A DNA stretch of 21,169 bases from Pelotomaculum sp. UBA4789 (lineage in GTDB: Bacteria > Bacillota > Desulfotomaculia > Desulfotomaculales > Pelotomaculaceae). This document shows, in pieces, positions 1 through 7,019 of this stretch. Numbering within the stretch: the stretch's first letter is position 1; each line of letters starts with the position of its first letter. The notes under the pieces are model-generated. The model was not told the origin of the DNA, did not search any database, and was given only the letters and a program-made list of their open reading frames with translations. Both the position numbers and the translations under genes were made by a program. The stretch covers positions 15,909 through 37,077 of the forward strand of contig DHGV01000107.1 in the NCBI GenBank assembly GCA_002402945.1, in the 5' to 3' direction.

Positions 1-11
1 TCTTCTGGGCC

Positions 12-2591
12 ATGCCAATAATTGCGTTAGCCAGCTACATCCTGTTGATGCTGTTTTTCTCCATATCCAAAAAGGATAAGCTCATCAGCATCTTCATGTT
101 TGTTTTAGCTGCTTTGATTGTATGGACTGCGTCATCGCTGTTTATGAAAATGCAGGTGTATCCAGGTCCGCTTTTCTGGGACAGGAGTATGGTCGTGGGC
201 ATGGTCACTGTCCCGTTCCTGCTGTATTACTTCATATCCGTGTTTACCAAATCCCTGAATATTCTTCATACCGCTGCCTGGGGAACCATGACCATTGGCG
301 CTCTTGTAATAAACTTGCTGGGTTACGTGGTTACGGATGCCAGAGTGATTACTGAAACGTTAACAACGGCAAGCGGCTATCAGTATCAGTCGGTTGAACT
401 GGTCTATGCGCTGGGTGTGGGTGTCATCCCGATATATATTTTCACGTTTGTTTTGATGTGTGACATTTTGTTCAAAGTAATTACCAGCATACGCAGCGGG
501 AATGTCACCTATGGACAGGTTGGCCTGGTTTTAATCGGCGTATGGATTATGTTTATCGGCGTGCTTTTCAACCTGGTACCAGCAATCGGCAAGTACCCGG
601 TGGATGTGATGGGATGTTTCATTAACGCCATCCTGATTACGTTTGCCATCTACAAGTACCGCATGCTGGAACTTCGTTTAGTGGTGACAAAGGGTATTGT
701 TTATTCTTTGTGTGTTACTGTCCTCACCTGCGTTTATGTTTACACCGTTTTTTATCTGGAAAGACAAGCGGGAGAAATATACCAGAATATTGGCCCGTAC
801 TTCATCACCATTTCAGCCCTGCTGGTAGCTGTTGTCTATCAGCCGCTGTACAGGCTTACCTGCAAAATGGTCGATAAAATGTTTTATAAGGCTGAATATT
901 CCCAGCGCCAGGCGCTGAAAAACTTCAGTGTCAACATCTCGAACAAACTGGACTTACATGATATGGCCGCGGAGCTGATTGAAGCCGTACAACTCGCCAT
1001 ACGCGCCAGGGAGATACTGCTCATGATTAAAAATGAGGAAAAAGAACATTACTGCGTGTTCAGCACATCATCTCAAATATTTAAACCGGATTTTATTATT
1101 CCCTTTGATAATCCAATTGTTAAATGGCTCATCAACAACGGTGTAAGCCTTTCAATGTATGATCTTTATTCACATCCTTTTTTCAAATCAATGTGGGAAA
1201 AAGAAAAAAGGGTGTTCAGCGAACTGGGTATCGAAGTGATCATCCCGATCAAAAGCAGGAATGATTTAATCGGTATGCTGATACTGACCGGTAAGGATAA
1301 CAGGACCGCTTATACGCTGGATGACCTTGACCTGCTCACCTACCTGGGTTCCTCAAGCGCGGTTGCCTTTGACAACGCCAGGTTATTTAACAGCGCCAGG
1401 GCAGAGGCCTTAACCGACAGTCTCACAAAATTGCACAATCACAGGTATTTTCACAAAGCGCTGACTGAGCAGGTAGCAAAAATCGGTTCATCCGAGATGT
1501 CCCTGCTGATGCTTGATTTAGATTTATTCAAACTGTATAATGACCTTTACGGCCACTTGGAAGGGGATCAAGCGCTGCAGGCAGTCGCGGCTATTATAAA
1601 GAGGCTTGTCGGGCAAAAGGGCATAGCCTGCCGTTATGGCGGTGAGGAATTCACCATTTTACTGCCCTTTTATGACTCTAAAAGGGCTTATGATCTGGCT
1701 GAAGCTATAAGGCTTGAGATCCAGGAGAACTTTTTCAAAAATGCTGATGTAACGCAGCGGTTTTTGACAGCCAGTATCGGTGTATGCACCTACCCCCATG
1801 CTGCCGCCAATGCCGAGGAATTGCTCCAGCGGGCAGACCTGGCTGTTTATACTGCGAAAAGCAACGGTAAAAACCAGACTGTGATTTATGCTCCCAAACC
1901 CGCAGTCAGCGGAAATGCAAAAGGCGACAGCGTTGAGCCGTTCACACTCAAACCTGCTTATGCCGCCACCATTTATGCCCTGACGGCAGCTATTGACACC
2001 AAGGACCATTATACTTTCGGCCATTCGCAGCGAGTAGCTGAATACGCAACTTTTTTGGCGGATTCCCTCGGCCTGGACAAATCGCACCTGGAAATTGTCA
2101 GGGAGGCGGCACTGCTGCACGATGTGGGAAAGATAGGCATACCGGAAAACATACTTACGAAGACGGGCCGGCTGACCAGTGAAGAATACTGCATTATCAA
2201 GAAGCACGTGGAAATGTCTATTACCATTATCAAGCACCTGCCTTCCATGAACCATGTTGTCCCGGCTGTAATCGGGCATCATGAGAGGTGGGACGGGAGA
2301 GGATACCCCAGGGGCCTGAAGGGTGAAAATATACCTCTGCTGGCCAGGTGCCTGGCGATCACCGATGCATTTGACGCGATGACTTCCAGCAGGCCCTACA
2401 GGGCGGCGTTAAGCGTCAGCGCAGCGATCAATGAGATAAGAAATAATATGGGCACTTCATATGATCCCGCAATAGCAACTTTGTTTATCAAATTGATTCA
2501 AAATGGCACGATCAGTGTTGAAAAAAACAAGGATATAAATAATGTTAATGATAATATTAATGACAAGGGGAAAGATATTGTCAACTGGTGA
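12..2591 (+). CDS. Membrane sensor with GAF, GGDEF and HD-GYP domains (cyclic-di-GMP turnover)
   Basis: The first ~285 residues form about nine hydrophobic segments, like the 7TM histidine-kinase-type sensor module. A GAF-like region follows (~310-455), then a GGDEF domain (~465-630) with DSLTKLHN at its start and GGEEF at ~543-547, then HD-GYP (~645-830) with HD at 703-704, HHE at 756-758 and GYP at 764-766. By family knowledge GGDEF makes and HD-GYP degrades cyclic-di-GMP, so this is a bifunctional or signal-switched membrane enzyme. The RxxD inhibitory I-site upstream of GGEEF is not preserved (GQKG occupies that place). The C-terminal ~20 residues are Asn/Asp/Lys-rich and look like a disordered tail. 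The frame is open up to the window edge (Phe-Trp-Ala precedes Met) and no Shine-Dalgarno is visible, so the true start may lie outside the window. Domain calls are strong; the signal sensed is unknown. Confidence 0.93.
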   Translation: MPIIALASYILLMLFFSISKKDKLISIFMFVLAALIVWTASSLFMKMQVYPGPLFWDRSMVVGMVTVPFLLYYFISVFTKSLNILHTAAWGTMTIGALVINLLGYVVTDARVITETLTTASGYQYQSVELVYALGVGVIPIYIFTFVLMCDILFKVITSIRSGNVTYGQVGLVLIGVWIMFIGVLFNLVPAIGKYPVDVMGCFINAILITFAIYKYRMLELRLVVTKGIVYSLCVTVLTCVYVYTVFYLERQAGEIYQNIGPYFITISALLVAVVYQPLYRLTCKMVDKMFYKAEYSQRQALKNFSVNISNKLDLHDMAAELIEAVQLAIRAREILLMIKNEEKEHYCVFSTSSQIFKPDFIIPFDNPIVKWLINNGVSLSMYDLYSHPFFKSMWEKEKRVFSELGIEVIIPIKSRNDLIGMLILTGKDNRTAYTLDDLDLLTYLGSSSAVAFDNARLFNSARAEALTDSLTKLHNHRYFHKALTEQVAKIGSSEMSLLMLDLDLFKLYNDLYGHLEGDQALQAVAAIIKRLVGQKGIACRYGGEEFTILLPFYDSKRAYDLAEAIRLEIQENFFKNADVTQRFLTASIGVCTYPHAAANAEELLQRADLAVYTAKSNGKNQTVIYAPKPAVSGNAKGDSVEPFTLKPAYAATIYALTAAIDTKDHYTFGHSQRVAEYATFLADSLGLDKSHLEIVREAALLHDVGKIGIPENILTKTGRLTSEEYCIIKKHVEMSITIIKHLPSMNHVVPAVIGHHERWDGRGYPRGLKGENIPLLARCLAITDAFDAMTSSRPYRAALSVSAAINEIRNNMGTSYDPAIATLFIKLIQNGTISVEKNKDINNVNDNINDKGKDIVNW

Positions 2592-2638
2592 CAGCAACAG
2601 CCTTTTTTCTTTAAATTAAAAAAGCATGGAATTTACAC

Positions 2639-2670
2639 CACCCGTGATAAATATCGCGGGTGTTATTTTT
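2639..2670 (+). terminator. Rho-independent terminator after the GGDEF/HD-GYP gene
   Basis: A 10-bp stem (2639-2648 pairs with 2653-2662, one G-U wobble) closes a 4-nt AAAT loop and runs into TTATTTTT. It lies 47 bp after the stop codon and separates this gene from the MarR unit. Confidence 0.85.
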
Positions 2671-2716
2671 ATGTCAGAAACGCACTTCCGGACACCCGTA
2701 AATTAGTAGACCAGAT

Positions 2717-2742
2717 TAATAGTAAATAATTATTTACTATTA
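2717..2742. promoter_or_regulatory. Perfect 26-bp palindrome, probable MarR operator
   Basis: Positions 2717-2742 equal their own reverse complement over all 26 bases, with half-site TAATAGTAAATAA. The palindrome contains the -35 box of the promoter just upstream of the MarR-family gene. MarR proteins are dimers that bind such palindromes, usually in their own promoter, so autoregulation is the simplest reading. Binding by this MarR is inferred, not shown. Confidence 0.75.
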
Positions 2743-2761
2743 GGAATTGTTAGGATATACT
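2733..2761 (+). promoter_or_regulatory. Sigma-A-like promoter for the MarR gene
   Basis: TTTACT at 2733-2738 and TATACT at 2756-2761 are separated by exactly 17 bp. The -35 box lies inside the 26-bp palindrome, so a bound repressor would block RNA polymerase. Transcription would start near 2768. Confidence 0.65.
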
Positions 2762-2820
2762 GTTTTTATTATTTACAAAATAACATCACGGGAGGTGTTA
2801 GTATCGGCAGCCTGGAAAAT

Positions 2821-3240
2821 GTGGCCGGCAGTTTGCTATTGCTTATCGCTTACATTAAAAACAATTTTTTTAGGACTTTTGAACAAAGAACGCGCACCAG
2901 GCTGAGCCACGCACAGCATCAGGCCGTATCTATTCTCTGCCGTAAAGGATCGCTGTCGATGTCGGAGCTGGCTCATGAGATGATGATATCCAAGCAGCAG
3001 CTTACCCCCCTTGTCTATAAGCTGCTCGAGCAGGGCCTCCTGGTCAGAAGGGCGGATGAAAATGACCGGCGCATTGTGCACCTGGAAATCTCTGATCGGG
3101 GCAGAAAAACAATCGCGAGCTTAATTAAGGAAGGCAGGCAGGAACTCATGAAAAGGCTGAGTGTCCTGCCCGCCGGGGAGATGGACGAACTGGAGCGGAT
3201 GCTGAAAAGGATCCTGGAGATCCTTAAAAACGTGGAGTGA
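2821..3240 (+). CDS. MarR-family transcriptional regulator
   Basis: A 139-residue winged-helix protein. A helix-turn-helix region spans about residues 35-75 (LSMSELAHEMMISKQQLTP), followed by the wing with the DENDRRIVHLEISDRG motif that is the hallmark of MarR proteins. The C-terminal helices are the usual dimer region. These proteins commonly repress drug-efflux or stress genes and release DNA on ligand binding; the exporter genes start 156 bp downstream on the same strand. The start is uncertain. The GTG at 2821 is 23 nt after a strong GGAGGTG (2791-2797), too far for normal initiation. The in-frame codon at the right distance is ATC at 2803-2805, one base from ATG, and would add Gly-Ser-Leu-Glu-Asn before this Val. 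Either a rare ATC start, a substitution or a sequence error is possible. Family call is firm. Confidence 0.93.
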   Translation: MAGSLLLLIAYIKNNFFRTFEQRTRTRLSHAQHQAVSILCRKGSLSMSELAHEMMISKQQLTPLVYKLLEQGLLVRRADENDRRIVHLEISDRGRKTIASLIKEGRQELMKRLSVLPAGEMDELERMLKRILEILKNVE

Positions 3241-3331
3241 ATATTGTAAGTAAAACTGTCGCAAAATTACTATTAACATCCCTTGCTTTACAAATAGCTT
3301 CTATCAGAATCCGATGTAAAAAACTGAGCCG

Positions 3332-3358
3332 CTGTTTAATTGTTGACAAAATAAACAG
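3332..3358. promoter_or_regulatory. Inverted repeat around the efflux-operon -35 box, possible operator
   Basis: CTGTTTA (3332-3338) and TAAACAG (3352-3358) are 7-bp inverted arms spaced 13 bp apart, and the TTGACA -35 box lies between them. The arrangement suits repression of the downstream transporter genes. The arms do not clearly match the 26-bp palindrome upstream of the MarR gene, so a different regulator or a relaxed site is possible. Confidence 0.4.
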
Positions 3359-3370
3359 GTTAAATAAAAT
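3343..3370 (+). promoter_or_regulatory. Promoter for the efflux operon
   Basis: A perfect TTGACA (3343-3348) and TAAAAT (3365-3370) are separated by 16 bp. This puts the transcription start near 3377, about 20 bp ahead of the ATG at 3397. The four transporter genes therefore can be expressed separately from the MarR gene. Confidence 0.65.
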
Positions 3371-3396
3371 CCAAAAACCATGAAGGTGGTCAGTCA

Positions 3397-4098
3397 ATGA
3401 AAAACCTGAAAAAAATACTGTTGATCCTGTCGGTAGTCATTTTTGTCGCCGGGGCGCCGGCAATTTCGTACTATGTTTATGAGAGTGTTTACTATTTCTC
3501 CACGCAAAACGCCCAGGTCACTGCCGATTATATTACGCTGACCCCGGAGGTGACCGGTAAGTTGAAGGACTGGGATGTCAAAGAGGGGGACTTTGTCAGG
3601 TCCGGGCAGGTGCTCGGCAAACAGGATCTCAGTATGGTGGTGACGAGCACCGCGATGAATCCACAGACAATGGCCAGCTCAGCGGATACCATGATTTCAA
3701 AAGCGGATATCAAATCTCCGATTGAAGGCAAGATAGTGCTGTCAAATGTGGTCAAAGGCCAGGTCATTTCACCCGGCATGGAGATTGCAACCATTGCTGA
3801 CATCTCGCACATATACGTCAAGGCAAACATTGAGGAGACGGATATTACCAGGATCAGGCAGGGTCAAAAGGTAGACATCAGCATTGACGCCTACTCAAAT
3901 AAAACCTTTGCCGGATATGTCGAGAGCATCGGCCAGGCCACACAGTCGGCATTCAGCACGTTCCCATCACTCAATACCAGCGGGACTTTTTCAAAAGTCA
4001 CCCAGCTGATACCGGTGAAGATTGCCGTCACGAACGCTGAAAACCTGAATCTCATGATTGGTATGAATGCGACAGTTAAAATCCATGTTAAACAGTGA
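3397..4098 (+). CDS. Short HlyD/EmrA-like membrane fusion (adaptor) protein
   Basis: A 233-residue protein with one N-terminal membrane anchor (~6-28) and the split biotinyl-lipoyl pattern of membrane fusion proteins: NAQVTADYITLTPEVTG near 38-54, then DIKSPIEGKIVLSNVVKGQ, then a beta-barrel region ending in GMNATVKIHV. The usual long coiled-coil hairpin between the lipoyl halves is missing and replaced by a ~30-residue Ser/Thr/Met-rich link, so it is much shorter than EmrA (~390 aa). The start has a good GAAGGTGG 7 nt upstream. It is the first gene of the exporter unit, with 14 bp to the next gene's likely start. It probably docks to a membrane exporter outside the cytoplasmic membrane. The partner is inferred from context; substrate unknown. 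Confidence 0.85.
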   Translation: MKNLKKILLILSVVIFVAGAPAISYYVYESVYYFSTQNAQVTADYITLTPEVTGKLKDWDVKEGDFVRSGQVLGKQDLSMVVTSTAMNPQTMASSADTMISKADIKSPIEGKIVLSNVVKGQVISPGMEIATIADISHIYVKANIEETDITRIRQGQKVDISIDAYSNKTFAGYVESIGQATQSAFSTFPSLNTSGTFSKVTQLIPVKIAVTNAENLNLMIGMNATVKIHVKQ

Positions 4099-4112
4099 AA
4101 GAAGGTTTGTAT

Positions 4113-5258
4113 ATGGTGAAGCGTATTAAATTTATTCTGGCTGCGCTCCTGGCCGCAATACTGTTATTGACCGCTGCCGGCTGCGCAGGCCGGAGCGACA
4201 GCAGGTCCGTAGCGGTAACGGCGGCGATAGCTGTTGATCGGGAACTGGCGTCTACTCTGGAGATCAGCGGGGTGCTGGTACCGCTGCAGAGTGTTGATAT
4301 ATCAAGTAAATTCACGGGTAAAGTGGTCAGCCTGGGTTTCAACGTCGGCAGTGCGGTTAAGGCAGGGGACATACTCATCCAGCTGGATACGGATTCATTA
4401 AACGCCCAGCTGATGCAGTCCCAGGCCAGCCTGCAGTCCGCGGAGGCGGCGGCGGAGTCGGCACAGAGCCAGGCGTCCCTGTCCAAAATAAACCTGGATG
4501 CGGCCCGGAAACTTTATGACCGGACAAAGATCCTCTACGAATCGGGCGCCGTATCGCAGAGCCAGATGGACGATATCACGGACAAGCTGAATGTTGCGCA
4601 AAACCAGTATGAAAATGCTTCCGGTCCGGCCCAGGCCCAGGCCCAGGCTGCGATCAGCACGGCCCTGGCCAATATAAATAATTACCAGGTGCAGATTGAC
4701 AGTGCCACCATCAGAAGCCCGATCGACGGGCTGCTGACCAGCCGGAATGTGAATGTCGGCCAGGTCGTCTCAACTGGCGTTGCGGTGATTTCAATTGTCG
4801 ATACCTCAACGCTGAAATTAAAAAGCACTGTTAACCAGGAACTGCTGCCCCTGCTGTCAGTCGGCCAGGAAATGGACGTTACCATTGACAGTTACCCGGA
4901 TAACAAACTGAAAGGGACAATATCAAGCCTGGGGCCGATCGCAGTAAGCACAGGTGAAGTATTTCCCCTGGAGGTAACCATTAACAATAGCGCCGGCCTC
5001 ACGGCTGGGCTGTCAGCCCGCGCTGCCGTGAGCACTATAGTCAAAGGGATTGTTGTCCCGGCGTCAGCTGTCACGCAGGGCGGCGGGGAGGACTATGTGT
5101 ATGTAATTAACGACAACACTGTTTCGAAGCGGGTTGTGAAAGTAGGCCTCAAAAATGATCAGGATGCCCAAATAACCAGGGGGCTCAACCCGGGTGAGCA
5201 GGTTGCAGCCACCAATGTCAGTGCCCTCAACGACAAGATGCCGGTAACAGTCAACTAA
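4113..5258 (+). CDS. MacA/RND-type adaptor lipoprotein
   Basis: A 381-residue membrane fusion protein. The signal sequence ends in LTAAGC, a lipobox-like site with Cys24, so it is probably a lipoprotein on the outer face of the membrane. The order is lipoyl half-motif (VDISSKFTGKVVSLGFNVGS), an Ala/Gln/Ser-rich coiled-coil hairpin (~90-190), the second lipoyl half (SATIRSPIDGLLTSRNVNVGQ), a beta barrel (~230-300) and a membrane-proximal domain (VPASAVTQGGGEDYVYVI). The ATG at 4113 is preferred over the GTG at 4095, because GAAGG (4101-4105) sits 7 nt before it and the GTG overlaps the previous stop. It lies between the short adaptor and the ABC subunits, so it probably serves the ABC exporter, as MacA serves MacB. 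Having two adaptors for one exporter is unusual. Confidence 0.9.
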   Translation: MVKRIKFILAALLAAILLLTAAGCAGRSDSRSVAVTAAIAVDRELASTLEISGVLVPLQSVDISSKFTGKVVSLGFNVGSAVKAGDILIQLDTDSLNAQLMQSQASLQSAEAAAESAQSQASLSKINLDAARKLYDRTKILYESGAVSQSQMDDITDKLNVAQNQYENASGPAQAQAQAAISTALANINNYQVQIDSATIRSPIDGLLTSRNVNVGQVVSTGVAVISIVDTSTLKLKSTVNQELLPLLSVGQEMDVTIDSYPDNKLKGTISSLGPIAVSTGEVFPLEVTINNSAGLTAGLSARAAVSTIVKGIVVPASAVTQGGGEDYVYVINDNTVSKRVVKVGLKNDQDAQITRGLNPGEQVAATNVSALNDKMPVTVN

Positions 5259-5287
5259 CTTAACTACACTTGGAGATTGATATATAG

Positions 5288-7015
5288 ATGGTTAAATTAT
5301 TTCGATTCTTAAAGCCATATCGCTGGGAGTTATTCTGGGTTTTATTGTTTCTTTTTGCCCAGTCGATCGCGGAACTGTCTCTCCCCACGCTGATGGCGGA
5401 TGTCGTCAACAACGGCATGATGAAGGGTGACACCGGCTACATCTGGAAATTCGGGGCCTACATGCTTCTCGTTGCGCTGGCGAGCAGCTTTTGCTCCATC
5501 GTGGGCAGCTACCTGTCCGCAATACTCGGGGTGGGTTTGGGCAGGGATATCCGCGATAGTGTATTTTCACGCGTGGAGAGTTATTCCCTGCATGAATTCG
5601 ATCAGATCGGAACCGCTTCCCTGATCAACAGGACCACCAACGACGTTACCCAGGTGCAGACCCTGGTGGTAATGGGCCTGCGCTTTATGGTCTATGCCCC
5701 GATCATGTGCATCGGCGGCATCATCATGGCCTATTCCAAGGATCAGCAGCTTACCTTAATCCTGGCCGTGGTGCTGCCTGTAATGCTGCTGATGATTGGC
5801 AGCCTGGCCAAGGTGATTGTGCCCCTGTTTAAAGCCATGCAGATCAAACTGGACCGGGTTAACCTGGTCCTGCGCGAAAACCTGACCGGCATCAGGGTGA
5901 TCCGGGCTTTCAACAGGCTGGAAAGCGAGAGCAGGCGGTTCAAGGATGCCAACCGCGATCTGACCGATAACGCTATAAGAGTGAATAAAATTATGGCGCT
6001 GATCCAGCCGGCCATGATTATCATCATGAATTTGACATCTCTCGCGATCATCTGGTATGGCGGTATCCGGATCAGCCAGAACATCATGCAGGTGGGAGAC
6101 ATGATGGCTTTTATCCAGTACGCGATGCAGGTAATGTTCTCCATCATCATGGTGACGATCATGTTTGTCATGGTGCCGAGAGCCCAGGCGTCAGCCATCA
6201 GGATTAACGAAGTGCTGGATATAGAGCCCGGCATAAACGACCCTGTGCAAAGCATCACACCTGGCATCCAGAAAGGTTTGGTGGAGTTTCAGGATGTAAC
6301 CTTCAGCTATCCCGGCGCCGAGCTGCCTGCCATCAGCAATATAACTTTCACTGCCTCACCCGGCGAGGTGACGGCTATTATTGGCGGCACAGGCTCGGGC
6401 AAGTCCACTATGATCAACCTGATCCCACGTTTCTACGATGTCGACAGCGGCGCTGTCCTGGTTGACGGTGTGGATGTGCGGCAGATGAGCCAGAAGGAGC
6501 TCAGGGCTAAAATCGGGTTTGTACCGCAGAGCCCGGTCCTTTTCAGCGGTACTGTTTCGGAAAACATCCGTTACGGCAAACCTGACGCGACCGGCGAAGA
6601 AATCACCCACGCGGCGGAGGTCGCCCAGGCCAGCGAATTCATTACCGCGATGAAGGATGGATACGAAGCTCAAATCGCCCAGGGCGGGACAAACCTGTCC
6701 GGCGGGCAGAAACAGAGGCTTTCCATAGCCCGCGCACTGGTCCGGCGGCCCGGCATATATATCCTGGACGACAGCTTTTCCGCCCTTGACTTCAAGACCG
6801 ACGCCAGGCTGCGGGCGGCGCTTAAAAAAGAGACCACCACGTCTACTGTGATCATTATTGCCCAGAGAGTAGGCACGGTTATGGATGCTGACAGGATTAT
6901 CGTCCTGGACAAAGGACAGATTGTCGGAATGGGCAGTCATAAGGAACTTATGGATTCTTGCGTGGTTTACCGCGAGATCGTATCCTCCCAACTGTCGGAA
7001 GAGGAGATTGCATGA
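5288..7015 (+). CDS. ABC exporter half-transporter, degenerate-site subunit (LmrC/BmrC-like)
   Basis: A 575-residue type I (type IV fold) exporter half: six membrane helices in ~15-300, then an ATPase domain (~335-570). Seen are Walker A GGTGSGKS, Q-loop FVPQSPVLFSGT, signature LSGGQKQR, Walker B IYILDDSFSALD and switch region IIIAQRVGT. The catalytic Glu after Walker B is Asp, and the switch His is Gln. These changes mark the subunit with the non-hydrolytic site in heterodimeric exporters such as TM287/288, LmrCD and BmrCD. It would pair with the next gene, which has a consensus site. GGAGA lies ~11 nt before the ATG; the stop is 4 bp before the next start, which points to translational coupling. 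Likely substrates are drugs or lipophilic compounds; not determinable from sequence. Confidence 0.95.
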   Translation: MVKLFRFLKPYRWELFWVLLFLFAQSIAELSLPTLMADVVNNGMMKGDTGYIWKFGAYMLLVALASSFCSIVGSYLSAILGVGLGRDIRDSVFSRVESYSLHEFDQIGTASLINRTTNDVTQVQTLVVMGLRFMVYAPIMCIGGIIMAYSKDQQLTLILAVVLPVMLLMIGSLAKVIVPLFKAMQIKLDRVNLVLRENLTGIRVIRAFNRLESESRRFKDANRDLTDNAIRVNKIMALIQPAMIIIMNLTSLAIIWYGGIRISQNIMQVGDMMAFIQYAMQVMFSIIMVTIMFVMVPRAQASAIRINEVLDIEPGINDPVQSITPGIQKGLVEFQDVTFSYPGAELPAISNITFTASPGEVTAIIGGTGSGKSTMINLIPRFYDVDSGAVLVDGVDVRQMSQKELRAKIGFVPQSPVLFSGTVSENIRYGKPDATGEEITHAAEVAQASEFITAMKDGYEAQIAQGGTNLSGGQKQRLSIARALVRRPGIYILDDSFSALDFKTDARLRAALKKETTTSTVIIIAQRVGTVMDADRIIVLDKGQIVGMGSHKELMDSCVVYREIVSSQLSEEEIA

Positions 7016-7019
7016 CAGT

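Noticed and set aside
1659..2282. 207-codon minus-strand ORF
   Set aside because: Lies opposite the GGDEF/HD-GYP coding sequence; no ribosome site and no domain.
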